From Poa pratensis (taxonomy: Eukaryota; Streptophyta; Magnoliopsida; Poales; Poaceae): a stretch of DNA of 64,000 nt. Below the pieces are notes generated by a model. That model was not told the origin of the DNA and did no database searches. It saw nothing but the letters and a program-made list of their open reading frames with translations. Made by a program: the position numbers and the translations under genes. Positions within the stretch are counted from its first letter, which is position 1. The number at the start of each line of letters is the position of its first letter. Shown piece by piece: positions 10,493 to 22,130 of this stretch. The stretch is from the NCBI GenBank assembly GCA_947311845.1, contig CAMZMU010000063.1, positions 118,159,612 through 118,223,611 on the forward strand. The letters run 5' to 3'.

Positions 10493-11912
10493 CTAGCAAA
10501 ATATGGCCGTGCGTTGTACCGGGAGTAAAATATCACACTTTTCTAGCCTAACCTAATGGCTCCAGACCACATTTGGTTGCATCACCGAGATATTCTCTTT
10601 CTTATTTAGATATTCTGCAAAGTATCAACCATGAAATATATTTACTGTAAACATAAAAAAGTGCATGTATGAAGTGGTACACTTATAAATTATAAAAACA
10701 TGTAACATATATGAAAACCTGAGCATTTAGCTGCAAAGAGATCCATTGTCACGCCTGATCACCACGCCCGCTCCATCATCTCCAAATTGGATGTTTAGGC
10801 CACCATCCACGTTTATCTTTAGCCAAATCTATAGGCGTTGGATACGAAAGATTATAAGACATTGGTTTCAATGGAAAAACTCTATTTTTCATGTTTGCCC
10901 GTTCTTATTCATTGATTGCAACGGACATCTGAACCAAACAGTTAAACCTAGCCATGATTTAAACAAACTGTAAAGATCCGCATCAGTGTTTGGTGCACAC
11001 AACCTGAATTTCATGTGTACACACTTCACGACACCAAATGATGGTGTATATATATTCCAGCTGACTCGACGTTGCCGACGCCATGTCTTCAATTGCAAAC
11101 TGCAAGCTCACCGCAACCCAAAAAACTGCAAACTGCAAGCTCCACAAACGGTGTTGGGGCTTTGCCCGCATCAGCGTCTGGTTGCGAGAGGAGCACCAAA
11201 ACATCAGCAGCAGCCGAGGAACAAGCACATGTGAATGGAGGCGTCGTCGCCCGCACGGCTGGACCGGGGGGCCCTAGTGAGCCACTTCGTCCGGCTCGTC
11301 GTTGGACTGACGGGCAGGGCGGAACGGCGGCGTGGACCGGCCAGAGTGAGGTAGCGCGACACGACAGGAGACCGGCCAGAGTGAGGCAGCGCGACACGAC
11401 CGGAGCGTGGCAAGGCACAGCCCTCCGGCGCTGCGGAGACGTCGTCATACGTTGCTCTGCAGCGGCAGCGGAAGTGCTCCAAAGCAACACGGCAGCGGCA
11501 GTGCTTCCGGGGCACGGCAAACATGGCCGGCCGCCCGGAGCCGACCTCTGCCCCAGCCATTGGGCACTTCTGAATCAGGCTGAAAGACCAGGGTGTCCGC
11601 AGGTTTGTATTCTTGGCAGCGACGACGTACGTGCACATTCGACTCAAACCTAGAGCTAATTAGGGGCTGCGATCGGCGCCATTGCTCGATCGATTCCCCG
11701 TGCGCGGTCTTGCGCGTGGTGTGTACTGGTTGGGGAATTGGGGTGATCGAGCGTATTGTTTTTTAAGTAAAAGGAAACGAAACGGTAAGTCACTTATTGG
11801 TGGCAGTGGTGGGTAAATATGTAATTTGGTGGGAGGGTAAAATCGGAAAAAAAAATGACGTACCACAAGAAACCTTAATGCTTTTATTATTAGGTATAGA
11901 ATAGATAGATAG
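10493..11912 (-). mobile_element. Non-autonomous Helitron, minus strand
   Basis: The plus-strand left edge reads A, then CTAGCAAAATATGGCCGTGC: the reverse complement of a Helitron 3' end (stem-loop of the CGTGC type, then CTAG). The right edge contains GCTTTTATTATTAGGTATAG, the reverse complement of the usual Triticeae 5' end (TCTATACCTAATAATAAAAG). The exact 5' base is blurred by a GATA run (11900-11912). No Rep/helicase gene. The interior 11070-11650 is GC-rich, with a duplicated CCGGCCAGAGTGAGG phrase (about 11337 and 11372) that may be captured host DNA. Confidence 0.72.
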
Positions 11913-11913
11913 A

Positions 11914-12967
11914 TGGTCTAACTCGGGATGACTGATATTCAGTAGGATATATTTGGGAAGTCAAGATAGAATGCTGAAGCGACCTCGCTAAGATTACCAT
12001 TTTAGTCTGCTTGATGGATAGCAACAAGTACATCAAAGTTAGGTTGTTCCTTTCCTCTGCAATACTCTGGAATCCACTTGAACGTGCCCATTCTCCAATT
12101 TATGTATCCTGTTTCTGTTACATAAGGGATTTAGAGGAAAAAACAAACTGAAAGTGCACATAAGTTTGTTTGCATGGAGTTCCAGAAAGCTTCTCTTATT
12201 GTTGGATTCGGTTTCAATCTTCTTGAATTATAGAAGGTTGTTCCGTATTAAATCAACAGGCACTCATGTATACATTTGTAAATAATAAAAAGTCTTTGTT
12301 TATGTTCATTTGTATACATTTCAATACTTGTATATAGTTTTCACACTATTTTCTGAATTAAGATGAATTGTACTTTTACAAAATATGTACTAGCCAATGT
12401 TATTTTGTTTATATTACTCAATAAGTATGCAAGATTCTAATGTTAAATAGTTCATCACCACCGGTGTGAATGTAAGCCTCATAATCTCTAATTATGATTT
12501 TAACTAAGATAAGCGAATATATATTCCTAAGGTTTTACATAACGTGCATGTGCACGTGCTTGATTACTTAGTGAATGACTAGATTAGTAGATTGACACCA
12601 TCTCTTCATGTTGGTCCGATTCAGACCAACATACCCGAGTATCATATCAGACATGTTGATCGGTATCCGGTAGTGCGATCAAACGTACTGCCTGCCTATG
12701 ATCACCATCTGGATGGTCGGACAGGGCTGTTATTCCCCACCAAAAAAAAGGAAAGGATAGGACAGGGTTGTAATTAGGATCGTGTATAAAACGCTTTCAG
12801 TCGCAATCGCCGCAACAAGCATCAGTGAAGACTGACGAGTGGACACATCCGAACTGTCCGATGCTAGCTCTCGCTCTGCTTCCTGGTAAGCTGCGTGCCG
12901 CTGCCGCTAGCGACCGGTGCATTTGTCTGTCTGAACCAACGAAACTCCAGTACCCCAGTCGAGACTC
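11914..12967. other. Intergenic DNA
   Basis: No gene recognised. A strong hairpin (ACGTGCATGTGCACGT near 12541-12556) is followed some 20 bases later by CTAG, but the spacing is too long for a confident Helitron end. Confidence 0.5.
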
Positions 12968-12970
12968 TTA

Positions 12971-14269
12971 GGACGCGTTTGGTAGCCTGCCAGGCCCGCT
13001 GGCTGCAGAACCAGGCTGCCTGTTTGATTGCCGTTTCCGTGGAGCCTGGCCAGCGCGCTGATTAAAGCACCCTCGGGCCAGGCCCGATAGGAACGGCCGA
13101 ATCGGCCGTTTCCACGGAGCCATGCCCCGCAGCTGCAAAAACAAGCCCTCTGCGTGCAAGCTCGTATCTGAGATTCGCTTCCGCTCACTCTCCCTTTGCT
13201 GACCGCGCCGCCCGAGGGGCGCCGCCCACCGCCGCCTGGCCTCGCACCGAGGCCGTCGCCGCGCCCATGCCGCCGGAGACCTGCTGGCCGTCCGCCCCTG
13301 CCGCAAGCCACGCGACACCCGTGCTCGATGTGCCCGGCCGTGCTGCGCGCTCGCCGGCCCTGCCTCGCGCCCGCCCATGCGTGACCGCGCCGTCGGCCGC
13401 CGCGTCCGCACCCCGTCCTCCGCCGCCCGTGCGCGTGCGGCCTTCCTGATGCGTCCTACGCCGTCGCGGAGGCTGTCCGTCAGCTCCTAGACAAGCGCAG
13501 CATTGATTCTTTGTGGAGTTGGTGGAGGCAATCGAGGCGAGGGCCGCTCGATCCGGGCCAGAGAGCTCGAAAGGAAGAGCTCTGGAGTACCTCGGCGAAG
13601 CATGGCTTCTAGAGCCGGAAGAGGCCGGGGCGTGGGGTGGCAGGGGTCGGCAGCCGGGGTCGCACGCGGCGGCGGCGCAGTTCCTGTGCGTCTGGCCACC
13701 GCATCCGCCCGCCCGCGCTGCCTCTGTGCCGTTGACTTCCATAATCCAAAATAGGGATCGATTGAACCGAGAGCAGCCAGCACACAGCTTCAGAAATTAA
13801 GGTGCTTGTACTGCTGATAGGGATAGATCGATCGAGGCAAGTAGCTATTTTTGCTAATCTCTCGATCCTGCTTGTAGTAGTTTTACTACTCTCGCTTCTA
13901 TCTTTGTTATTACTTCACTGAGTGCTTGTACTGTTGATACTTGCATCATCCTATTGTTAATCTCATCATTGATCTTGTTATCTTGTACCTCCGTCGCCGC
14001 TGACCTCCGCCATCGCCGACGTCTTTCGTCGGCCACCTGCGTCGCCCCATATGATGTTGGTGGGTGGTATTTTCACCCATACGAAAGTAGGTGAGGCTAA
14101 GCAAAAATTTACATCCAACCAAACAAAGAGCAGTTAGTTGCCCAGCCGATGCGATGCGGGCAATCAAACAAACCACACAACACGGCTCAAAGTGTATATT
14201 TACTCAGCATGGCCCTGGAGAGCGTGCCCCGGTGAGATGGGAAATTGATGCAGGCTACCAATCAGGCCC
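12971..14269. mobile_element. PIF/Harbinger-like non-autonomous element, 1.3 kb
   Basis: Ends GGACGCGTTTGGTAGCCTGC and GCAGGCTACCAATCAGGCCC are inverted repeats of about 20 bp with a few mismatches. A 3-bp TTA flanks both sides (12968-12970; 14270-14272). GG.C.GTTTGG ends with TTA duplication are typical of Harbinger elements. The interior is very GC-rich (13150-13750), leaving many chance open frames on both strands. I see no DDE transposase or Myb-like protein. Includes the palindrome GGCCGAATCGGCC near 13094. Confidence 0.8.
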
Positions 14270-14272
14270 TTA

Positions 14273-17126
14273 ACATTTGCTGGCTGCAACGGTCGCCACC
14301 TCCCCTATCTTCGCAAGTCTCGCCGCAAAGTCGCCGCCTGATTGTTCTAACGAGACTAACGGTGGAACAAGGACGCCATGCATGATGATTGCTGCTAGCT
14401 TGATTGTTCCAGGGTAAACTGGTCAGCCGATCAAGACGTTGTTACTGGAAATTAACCTTCAGGTCAAGCTAAGCTCCGCCGGTCTGAAATCGTCAGGGAA
14501 CGAAGCTGCCGTGGTTTTCACTCACTATTGTCCACTCCATGCGCACGCCTATGACATTCGGACTCGACTCGGCCCTACGACGAGAACAGGCAGCGCAGCA
14601 GCCAGCCATGATGTACGGGGTACGTACGGCCGGGTCCACGTTAACGAACCGATGGAGGTTGCTTCTTTGCGCGAATTATTTGAAAGTTTCCGGTGCAAAA
14701 TGTCGCCAACTGATCGAACCCCCGGCCTGTCCACGTCTTGTAAGTATATCTGACCACACGACTAGTTCTATGTGATGTGTATGTCCGGCTGCTGTTTTGA
14801 GTGAGACTTGTCACTGCAAAGATATACTCGTGGATTATAGTCACCCACGAATTGTTATGGTCGAGTATAGTTGCCCAATATATACCTAAGTGGTGATAAG
14901 AAACAAAACAAAAAAACTCAAGGGAGAAAGTCTGCACCAGCAATTTCACATGAACTGTATACACGATTCTTTTGCAGTAGAGCATCACCGTTTCAGCAGA
15001 AGAAGAAAAATGCTACGGGGTCTTCCACAAGTTTCAAATGGGGTTTGAATCTGAACATGAACCTGAACCTGAACCTGTCGACATGCCGGCCGCTGCCTGC
15101 GCGCATGACTGGGTCGAGGTCGAGCCTATAGCTAGCACGAGGAGGCTGCCACCTCTCAATTTGCTATTTTATTTTTGATTTGAGACGACCATTTCGCACT
15201 ACGTACTGTTTTACCACTTCAAAAACCAAACCTGTAGAAAAAAGATTAGCATGTCCCGCATGCGACGAACCAATATTGAACCCCCATATGCTCTGGTTTC
15301 CTACAGCTCTCAGCTAGTTAATTACCACTTGTACAGTAACTCTTACTACTACTTAGCTGTCACATTACAGGTCGATTAGATCTGACGGACATAGTACTGA
15401 ATCCTAGTGTGGTGCCAGCTAAACCGGTCGATCAAGCCCATAACGATCCACTAATAATTAATTACGGCCTAAATTACTAACCACGCACAATGACAAAAAC
15501 TAGCGACGAACGAAACATGCATGTGAATCCGTCAGGTTTTGCCCATGTCGACGTACGTAACCAGGTACAATACAATCATACAAGTACTGGGGCTCGATCG
15601 TCTTTTGGAGCTCCTAACCAGGTAGTACGATACTAGGCGCCACTCGAATCCAGCTTGGATTTCGCTCGTAAACCGTGAAGCTTTGTGATTATCCTGATCC
15701 GCAGCGACACTGCCCCGACATGCACACAGCAACAAACCCAATTGCTTAGCGCTCATAAGCGTGGTTAGCCCGACACCAGATCCGGATCGCTGTCTATTGA
15801 AAATGGGGCGATTATTCTAGGGTTTAGTACGGTACTTACAGAGAACTGCTAGTCTGGACAATGCGTGTGATCCAAACGTGACAGCTATATAGCTGCAAGC
15901 AAGAGGCTAGGTCGTAAGGGATTCAGATCGTAATTTCGAGGGGATTCCCTTAATTCGCCGTACTACCGTAAGTACGTGGTGTGACAGCTAATGAACATTT
16001 GAATTTTAACCTGTACCACTTTCACATTTCGCAAGTGGCGCCGGTAACACTTGGATTCTTCTTGGTCCCTAAGTTATTTGCTAATGTGTGGTTTTTTTAT
16101 ATTGGATGGAGAAAATTGCCCCAACACCAACTAGTTTTTAGAATGTTGCGCAAAGTGCTCGCTATACAATGTTTTTGAACAAATAGCGATCTTCTATTGT
16201 GCATAATTCTAAATCCCAGACTAACTCGGTGCATATAGCAGTTCTGACGATTGGAGCCCAAGAGTCAGTATTTACATGACATATACCTATCCACCCTGTC
16301 ATAGAACTCATATTTTGTTAGATTTTCAAAAATAGAAAGAACCAAAAAACTCCAGGAATTAAAACAATGGACACTAATTAATCTCTTAAAACTGAGTCAT
16401 TTAAAATTTGGTCACTTTTTCTTAGCTCCACCCAAAATTTGATTCAGTTTCAAACTTCGCAAAAAAATTAGGAAAAAATTCAGTACTTGAAACAATGGAC
16501 ACTAAAATAATATGGGAAATCTCCAAAGAAAATTGAACAAAAACATCGAATTGTTCAGCCCTACCACAACAACCTTCAGGGGCTGCACTGTCAGTTCCCA
16601 AGTCCTCCTCATCGGAGATTTGTTGAGATTTTCATCCCCGGAGAGCCATTTCTGAAGATCGAATCAGCCAGAAAGGAATAGGTGGCCGGACTAGGATGCA
16701 CGTAGTCCGGCCAGTTGGTTACTTTCTATTGCCGGCTGGCTAGCTAGACACTCGCCACCTTCGTCGAAGCTTCCCGCCATAGCCGTCCGATGCGATGCAC
16801 CCAAATTGTCAAGCCATCATCAAATGCCAACCGATCCATCGGCACGAATGGAGAACCCGCACCAAACCACCGCTACCACCCGATCCTCCTCCTAATTTCC
16901 TCCCCATTTTTCCTCGCCTGTCCATTCCCTTTTCCTAGTATTCTTCAAGTCCCCTTCGCATTTTTCCTGACGTTGATTTAATGGCCCTGTCACAGTGCAT
17001 GCGGGTGGGGAGAAGCACGCACGCAGCTTCCCCCGACGAGCCAACCGCCAAGTTGATGGCCATGCAAATGCAAAGGGAGCTTCCTGGCGACCAGCTAGAC
17101 TTGTTTACTCCAGCCCCAGGTCGTCA
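14273..17126. other. Upstream region of the EF-hand gene; no other gene
   Basis: Unique-looking, mixed-composition DNA with no coding sequence I can support. 16320-16560 carries two related phrases containing AACAATGGACACTAA about 125 bases apart. 16780-17126 is the proximal promoter of the downstream gene. Confidence 0.5.
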
Positions 17127-17132
17127 TATAAA
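17127..17132 (+). promoter_or_regulatory. TATA box of the EF-hand gene
   Basis: TATAAA in CGTCATATAAACCC, 109 bases upstream of the ATG, a normal distance for a plant gene with a 70-80-base leader. Confidence 0.75.
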
Positions 17133-17240
17133 CCCAGCCCATCCCCCACACCATCGACCATCAACGACTCCATCGATCAATCCTCACCTTGTACACACAG
17201 CGCGCGCATGCAGAGCATTCTCGGACTCTAAACTCTAGCC

Positions 17241-17837
17241 ATGGCAGAGCCAACGGCGCCGCGACCGCTCCTCGTCCGCGTGCTCTCGTTCCGGGAGCCG
17301 CTGCTGGTCATCCCCTACCTCTTCAGCTTCCTCGTCGCCGCCCCGTCCGTCTTCTTCCAGAGCTACGCCTCCTTCCTGCACTCCTTCGCCAGGTCGCTCG
17401 CCGCCGTCCCGTGCGCCAAGTGCACGTACGCGGCGTCTTCAGTCCCGTGTTGCGACGACGTCGTCGTAGGCACCGCTGACGACGACGAGGACGAGGAGGA
17501 TCTGAGGAAGGAGGAGGTGGAGGCGATCATGGCCAGGATCGGGCTGGGTGTCAGCGGCAACGGCGAGGGGCTGAAGGCCAGCATGGGCCACGCCGAGGTG
17601 TCCCGGCTGTTCGACGCCGAGGAGCCGAGCTTCGCGGAGGTGAGGCGCGCGTTCGCCGTGTTCGACGGCGACAAGGACGGGCTCATCGGCGCCGCGGACC
17701 TGCGGGGCGCGCTGGCGAGGCTCGGGTTCCGGGAGGACGCCGCGACCTGCGAGGCCATGATCGCCGACGCGGGATGCAGGGACGGCCGGATGAACCTGTT
17801 CCAGTTCGTCAGGTTCCTCGAGGACTGCCTCTGCTGA
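17241..17837 (+). CDS. EF-hand calcium-binding protein, calmodulin-like (CML45/46 type)
   Basis: Single-exon gene of 198 codons. The ATG context (GCCATGGC) is optimal and a TATA box lies 109 bases upstream. Residues 1-55 are hydrophobic (LLVIPYLFSFLVAAP at 21-35) and may anchor or target the protein. Residues 79-88 are acidic. A canonical EF-hand loop lies at 142-153 (DGDKDGLIGAAD, Asp instead of Glu at position 12). A second loop around 177-188 is degenerate: Ala at position 1, Cys at 3, Gln at 12, so probably only one site binds calcium strongly. A hydrophobic N-terminus with C-terminal EF-hands matches plant calmodulin-like proteins of the CML45/46 group, putative calcium sensors in signalling. 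No frameshift; high GC3 as usual in grass single-exon genes. Exact orthologue not claimed. Confidence 0.9.
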   Translation: MAEPTAPRPLLVRVLSFREPLLVIPYLFSFLVAAPSVFFQSYASFLHSFARSLAAVPCAKCTYAASSVPCCDDVVVGTADDDEDEEDLRKEEVEAIMARIGLGVSGNGEGLKASMGHAEVSRLFDAEEPSFAEVRRAFAVFDGDKDGLIGAADLRGALARLGFREDAATCEAMIADAGCRDGRMNLFQFVRFLEDCLC

Positions 17838-18582
17838 CTGACTGATCCCGTTGCGCGGCTCGGCTCGTGTGGCAGAAGATGGTTGTGTGTTTTGTTGTTG
17901 GTGTGCTTCGTTTTTTCCTTCTGCGCGCGGAGAGCTGGCTGGGGCGGATGATCCATGGATTGTGCAACGAATTAACGCACGCACTAATTCTCAAGTTTAT
18001 TAATTAATTAATGGACCGGGAACTGATTTTGCCGATGATCATAAATAACTTTGGCGAACTCATCTCAACACTGTGTTATACTACATTGCTTCTTCATTTT
18101 CACGTTGCGTCGTGGTAAATCAGTGATCGATCATGCCTTCTGGCCTACGCACCGACTCTGTCTCCGCGAAATCATGTCAAACACAGTTCAAACTTCAGAG
18201 CATGCATGATTTTGGTCATCCATCCAGTCCAATTATTTTGGAAGGCCGCCGACGACTATGCAGGCCGGCCGGTGAATCTCTGCTGCCTGGCCCGATCTCG
18301 TCGCGTGCGTCGACATCACAGGCTGCTAATTCATCACCCAGGAAACTTCGTCGGAGCTGCAGTGTAAGAGCTGGAAAATTCGGTTGAGGTTGACATGTAT
18401 GTAAGTGTCCAAGCCTGCGCAGCCACACCCGTTAAAAAGTGTGGCATGCGCCGAGCGTGACGTGAATCGTGCTGTTGAGACTTCGTGCGGAATTTGGTAA
18501 GTTAGAAGCTGCGAGCAGAGCCGGCTCTATATTTTTCAGGGTCCTAGTGCCAGGTTGACAAATTGGCCTACTATAGGTTGAT
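17838..18582. other. 3' flank of the EF-hand gene
   Basis: 3' untranslated region and downstream DNA. TTAATTAATTAATGG near 18000 may lie close to the poly(A) region. A reading frame at 18133-18387 has no family resemblance. 18520-18580 looks like transposon remnant. Confidence 0.5.
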
Positions 18583-18671
18583 AAAATAAGTGTCTTAAGT
18601 TTGTCTAAAAGTGAATGTATCTACACATGCACTTTTGGGCAAACTTGAGACACTTATTTTGGGACGGAGGA
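18583..18671. mobile_element. Stowaway MITE, left end lost
   Basis: Inverted arms AATAAGTGTCTTAAGTTTG and CAAACTTGAGACACTTATT plus GGGACGGAGG at the right edge match Stowaway subterminal sequence. The left CTCCCTCCG end is missing. Confidence 0.7.
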
Positions 18672-18841
18672 CGTAAAATGTTATCTCTACTCCTATAAAA
18701 ACCACAGTTGGTGATGATGGTGTGCCTGCCATCTTTCATCCAGGATCGTTCGATTTATATCTAACGGACAGTAACACCCACATTACACATTTGCAGATAA
18801 CCCCTTGTGTTCCGTCCTTTTGACTTTTCCACGCGCACTCT

Positions 18842-19200
18842 AGAATGTTCCAAAATATGCCTCTAGAATGTTTCAAAATATTCTACAACCTCGTGGAAGG
18901 GGCTCTAGAATGTTCCAAAATATATTCTAGAATCTCGTGGAAGGTGTCTCTAGAATGTTCCAAAGAATGACTAAATTGTTCTAGAACCTCGTGGAAGGTG
19001 ACTCTAGAATGTTCCAAAATATGACTCTAGAATGTTCCAAATTATTCTAGAAGCTTGTGGAAGGTGGCTCTAGAATGTTCCAAAATATGACTCTAGAATG
19101 TTCCAAAATATTATAGAACCTCGTGGAAGATGACTCTAGAATGTTCAAAAAAATGACTCTAGAAAAATGACTCTAGAATGTTCCAAAATACGTCCTTTTG
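18842..19200 (+). repeat. CTCTAGAATGTTCCAAAATA repeat array, heat-shock-element-like
   Basis: About ten copies of CTCTAGAATGTTCCAAAATA alternate with TTCTAGAACCTCGTGGAAGG. Each unit contains GAATGTTC (GAAnnTTC) and often TTCTAGAA (TTCnnGAA), the two-unit forms of the heat-shock element. Single copies recur at 19439-19475 and 19526. Whether HSFs bind is inference. Confidence 0.85.
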
Positions 19201-19205
19201 GATTT

Positions 19206-19427
19206 GCCCCTCGCGCTCGCAGAAATTACCCACCCTTGCCACCCACAAGTCGTACCCGTTCGCTTTTTGTTATTTACGGACGAATTGCCACCCATAAGTC
19301 GTACGTATTTGTTTTTGCCCCTCGCTCTCGCAGAAATTATCCACCCTTGCCACACATAAGTCGTACCCGTTCGCTTTTTGTTATTTACGGACGAATTGCC
19401 ACCCATAAGTCATACGTATTTATTTTT
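19206..19427 (+). repeat. Two tandem copies of a 111-bp unit
   Basis: 19206-19316 and 19317-19427 align with few mismatches (GCCCCTCGC.CTCGCAG, CACCCTTGCCAC, CGTTCGCTTTTTGTTATT, GACGAATTGCCACCC). They separate the heat-shock-like array from the TATA region. Confidence 0.85.
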
Positions 19428-19443
19428 TCCTCATGTTACTCTA

Positions 19444-19490
19444 GAATGTTCCGGAATAGTCTAGAACCATGTGGAAGGTTCCGGTATATA
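19444..19490 (+). promoter_or_regulatory. Perfect heat-shock element next to TATATA
   Basis: GAATGTTCCGGAA (19444-19456) is a perfect three-unit GAAnnTTCnnGAA element. GAAGGTTC (19474-19481) follows, and TATATA lies at 19485-19490. The layout is that of a small heat-inducible core promoter inside the Helitron. Activity is not shown. Confidence 0.5.
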
Positions 19491-19579
19491 GGCCGTGTCT
19501 ACTCGGTTTTCGTCCTGTAACTCTACAATGTTCCGGAATATGACTCCCACGGGATTGACCAAAAGGAGAGGAGGAGTTA

Positions 19580-20540
19580 GCAAGATGAGAGGAGACTCAC
19601 ACTTTGGTGGTCACGAGAGTCAGTAACAGGAAAACCACCCACTTTGGTGGTCACGAGAGTCAGCAAAAGGAAGACTCCCACTTCGGTGATCAGCATAGTC
19701 AGGAAAAGGGAGACTCCCATGGGAGTCGGACCCAAGGAGACTCCCACTTCGGCGGTTACAGAGAATCAACAGAAAGGAGAGTCCCACGAGAGTCGGCAAT
19801 AGGAAGAATCTAAATTCAGAGGTCATGAGAGTTGGTAGAAGGGAGACTCCCGTGGGAGTCCGTAGAAGGAGACTCCCACTTTGGTGCTCACGAAGTCAGC
19901 AACAGGGGGCCTCCCAATTTGGTGGTCATGAGAGTCAGCAAAAGGAAAACTAGCTCCCATGTGAGTCACCAACAGGAAACTAGCACACTACAGATGTACA
20001 TCAGTACTTAAAACAAACATGACTCCCACAAGAGTGAGCAAAAGGAGAGGAGATTCATACTTTGGTGGTCACGAGAGTCAGTAAATGGAAAACCCCCACT
20101 TTGGTGGTCACGAGAGTCAGTAAAAGAAAGACTCCCACTTCAGTGGTAACGAGAGTCATGAAGAGAAAGACTCCCACTTCGGTGGTAACGAGAGTCAAGA
20201 AAAGGAAGACTCCGATGGGATTCGGCAACAAGAGACTCCCACTTCGACGGTCACACAGAATCAGCAGAAAGGAGAGTCCCACAAGAGTCGGCAAGAGGGA
20301 GAATCTAAATCGGCGGTCACGAGAGTCAGTAAAAGGAAGACTCCCACGGGAGTCCGCAACACGGAAACTCCCACTTTGGTGCTCACGAAGTGAGCAACCG
20401 GGAGCCTCCCAATTTGGTGGTGATGAGAGTCAGCGAAAGGGAGACTAGCTCCCATGTGAGTCACCAAGAGGGATACTCCCACTTCGGTTGTCATAAAAGT
20501 CAGCAATAGGGAGACTCCCACTTCGATGGGCATGAGAATC
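19580..20540 (+). repeat. Minisatellite of ~42-bp units in two ~490-bp blocks
   Basis: The unit is roughly TTGGTGGTCACGAGAGTCAG, AAAAGGAAGACTCCCAC with variants. Blocks at about 19580-19990 and 20060-20500 repeat the same order of variants: CTCCCAATTTGGTGGT then CTCCCATGTGAGTCACCAA occur near 19908 and 20405. It is thus a higher-order duplication. The 14-residue translated repeats are a by-product, not a gene. Confidence 0.88.
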
Positions 20541-21141
20541 AAAGTTATACTAGAGCAACTAAAATAAAAAGAAGGGAGAAACTAAAGATGATGCCATCAG
20601 CTCAACAATAATCATCTATAGTTTTCATATATTTTTTCGTTGAGTGTAAAGCACTGTAGATTGCCGACATAAATTAAACACGACACTTCCATTTAATATA
20701 ACAATTTTATGCGACTAAGATATAAGAACTTAAGCAATTGTGCTCCTTGTCCTTTTATTATCCTTTCAATTTAGCAAAAGCATAGCACAACTATATCTGC
20801 ATCTTAACTAAATGTAAGAAGATCTAAAACATAAATATTTATTCTTAGCTGAATACCCATGTGTTGCCACAGAGTCTAAATAGGAAAAAAAAATAGTCTA
20901 AAAAATAGTCTCACAAATCTGCATTGCCGCGACACCTTTGTTTTCTCCGCGTGTTTAAGTTATGACTCTGTGGCAACCCTGTGCAACTTTCGTTTTAACT
21001 AAATGCAAGAAATAATATAACAACGTTTATGTTTAGCTGAACCATTTAAGCTTTCGTCTTAATTTTTTTATTTTTACAAGAATTGTGAGACTATTTTTCG
21101 TTTTATTCAGACCCCGTGGCAACGCACGGGCATTCAACTAG

Positions 21142-21660
21142 TTATAAGTATACATCCAACCACACATTTTAATTTTTATTCCGAGACATCTATAAATAAT
21201 TGATATAAGCGATTAAGTAATGTTATATTACAAATTTAAAAGAGTTGCAAAATATAACAAATAATGTTTCAGACTTATATTTTGGCATTGTAACACCTAA
21301 AATTGCAATTTAGTATCAAATCAAATAGACTAGGGCAATATCCAATATATACGCCACCGCGAGGCGGGAGCAAAGAAAGGCGCTTGCACATACGGACGTA
21401 CCTGCACAGAGCAGGACGGTCACCGATCTGTAGCGGGGCAGGGCGCTTGCGCCCTTGGTGGCATGGCCGCCTGGGCGTTCCAAATTGGCGATTTCTTTCT
21501 AGGCGGAGGCAGAAGCGGAAGCGAAAGGTGGCAGGGGAGAACACAAACATGCAACGAGCCAGCTGATCGATACCGCATAGGCGCGTAGCTGGCGAATCCT
21601 ATATATCGCCCTCAGGCGACGGATCGCGCCTGTGTTGCCTGAAGGGAGGAGAGCGTCGGT
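21142..21660. other. Intergenic
   Basis: AT-rich to 21300, then GC-richer. ORFs at 21275-21566 on both strands have no family signal. The perfect palindrome GATGGGCCGGCCCATC lies at 21664-21679. Confidence 0.5.
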
Positions 21661-21689
21661 GCTGATGGGCCGGCCCATCAGACGATTTT

Positions 21690-22130
21690 TTTCCTGTTTT
21701 TCGCTTTCTTTTTCCTGTTTTCGTATTTCTTTTTCCTGTTTTCGTTTTTCTTTTTCTTTTCCTTTCACGTTTTCTTTTCAGTTTTCGTTTTATTTTCTGT
21801 ATTAATTTTATTTTTTTCTTTTCGTTCTTTTAATTTTTCCTTTTCCTATTTCTTTTTCTTTTCTCGTTTTTCACTTTTTATTTTATGTTTTCGTTTTTCT
21901 TTTTTCTTTTTATTTTCTTTTTCCTTTTACGTTTTCTTTTTCTGTTTCTGTTTCTGTTTTCGTTTTCTTTTCTGTTTTCATTTTCTTTTTTATTTTTATT
22001 TTCGTTCTTTTAATTTTTCTTTTCATATTCCTTTTCTTTTCTCGTTTTTCACTTTTTATTTTCTGTTTTTTCTTTTTTCTTTTTTCGTTTTCTTTTCTTT
22101 TTCTCATTTGTTTTTCACCTCCATTTTCCG
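21690..22130 (+). repeat. Pyrimidine (T/C) tract of ~440 bp
   Basis: Almost pure TTTTC/TTTTTCTG/TTTTCG repeats with hardly any A. Low-complexity simple repeat; the Lys/Glu-rich frame on the other strand is an artefact. Confidence 0.92.

Larger units (their letters stand above)
18684..21141 (+). mobile_element. Non-autonomous Helitron, 2458 bp, full of tandem repeats
   Basis: The 5' end TCTCTACTCCTATAAAAACC follows a host A (18683). The 3' end has the hairpin CCCGTGGCAACGCACGGG (21113-21130), eleven further bases ending in CTAG (21138-21141), then a host T (21142). A/T insertion, TC start, hairpin and CTAG end meet the structural definition of a Helitron. It contains no Rep/helicase gene. The interior is several tandem-repeat blocks (separate entries), then AT-rich DNA from 20560. 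Confidence 0.9.

Noticed and set aside
12541..12585. Helitron 3' end (ACGTGCATGTGCACGT hairpin then CTAG)
   Set aside because: The hairpin-CTAG distance is about double the usual 10-12 bases and the element is followed by A, not T.
13185..13742. Long GC-rich minus-strand ORF (185 codons)
   Set aside because: Several frames on both strands are open there because of high GC. The translation is low-complexity Ala/Arg/Pro and the region is the interior of a Harbinger-like element.
20062..20448. 128-codon basic repeat ORF
   Set aside because: A direct translation of the Helitron minisatellite; the frame breaks with the repeat variants.
19580..20540. Evenly spaced direct repeats resembling a CRISPR array or a repeat protein
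   Set aside because: The units are contiguous and imperfect with no unique spacers, the genome is a plant, and the Lys/Arg-rich translated repeat lacks a gene context. It is a Helitron minisatellite.
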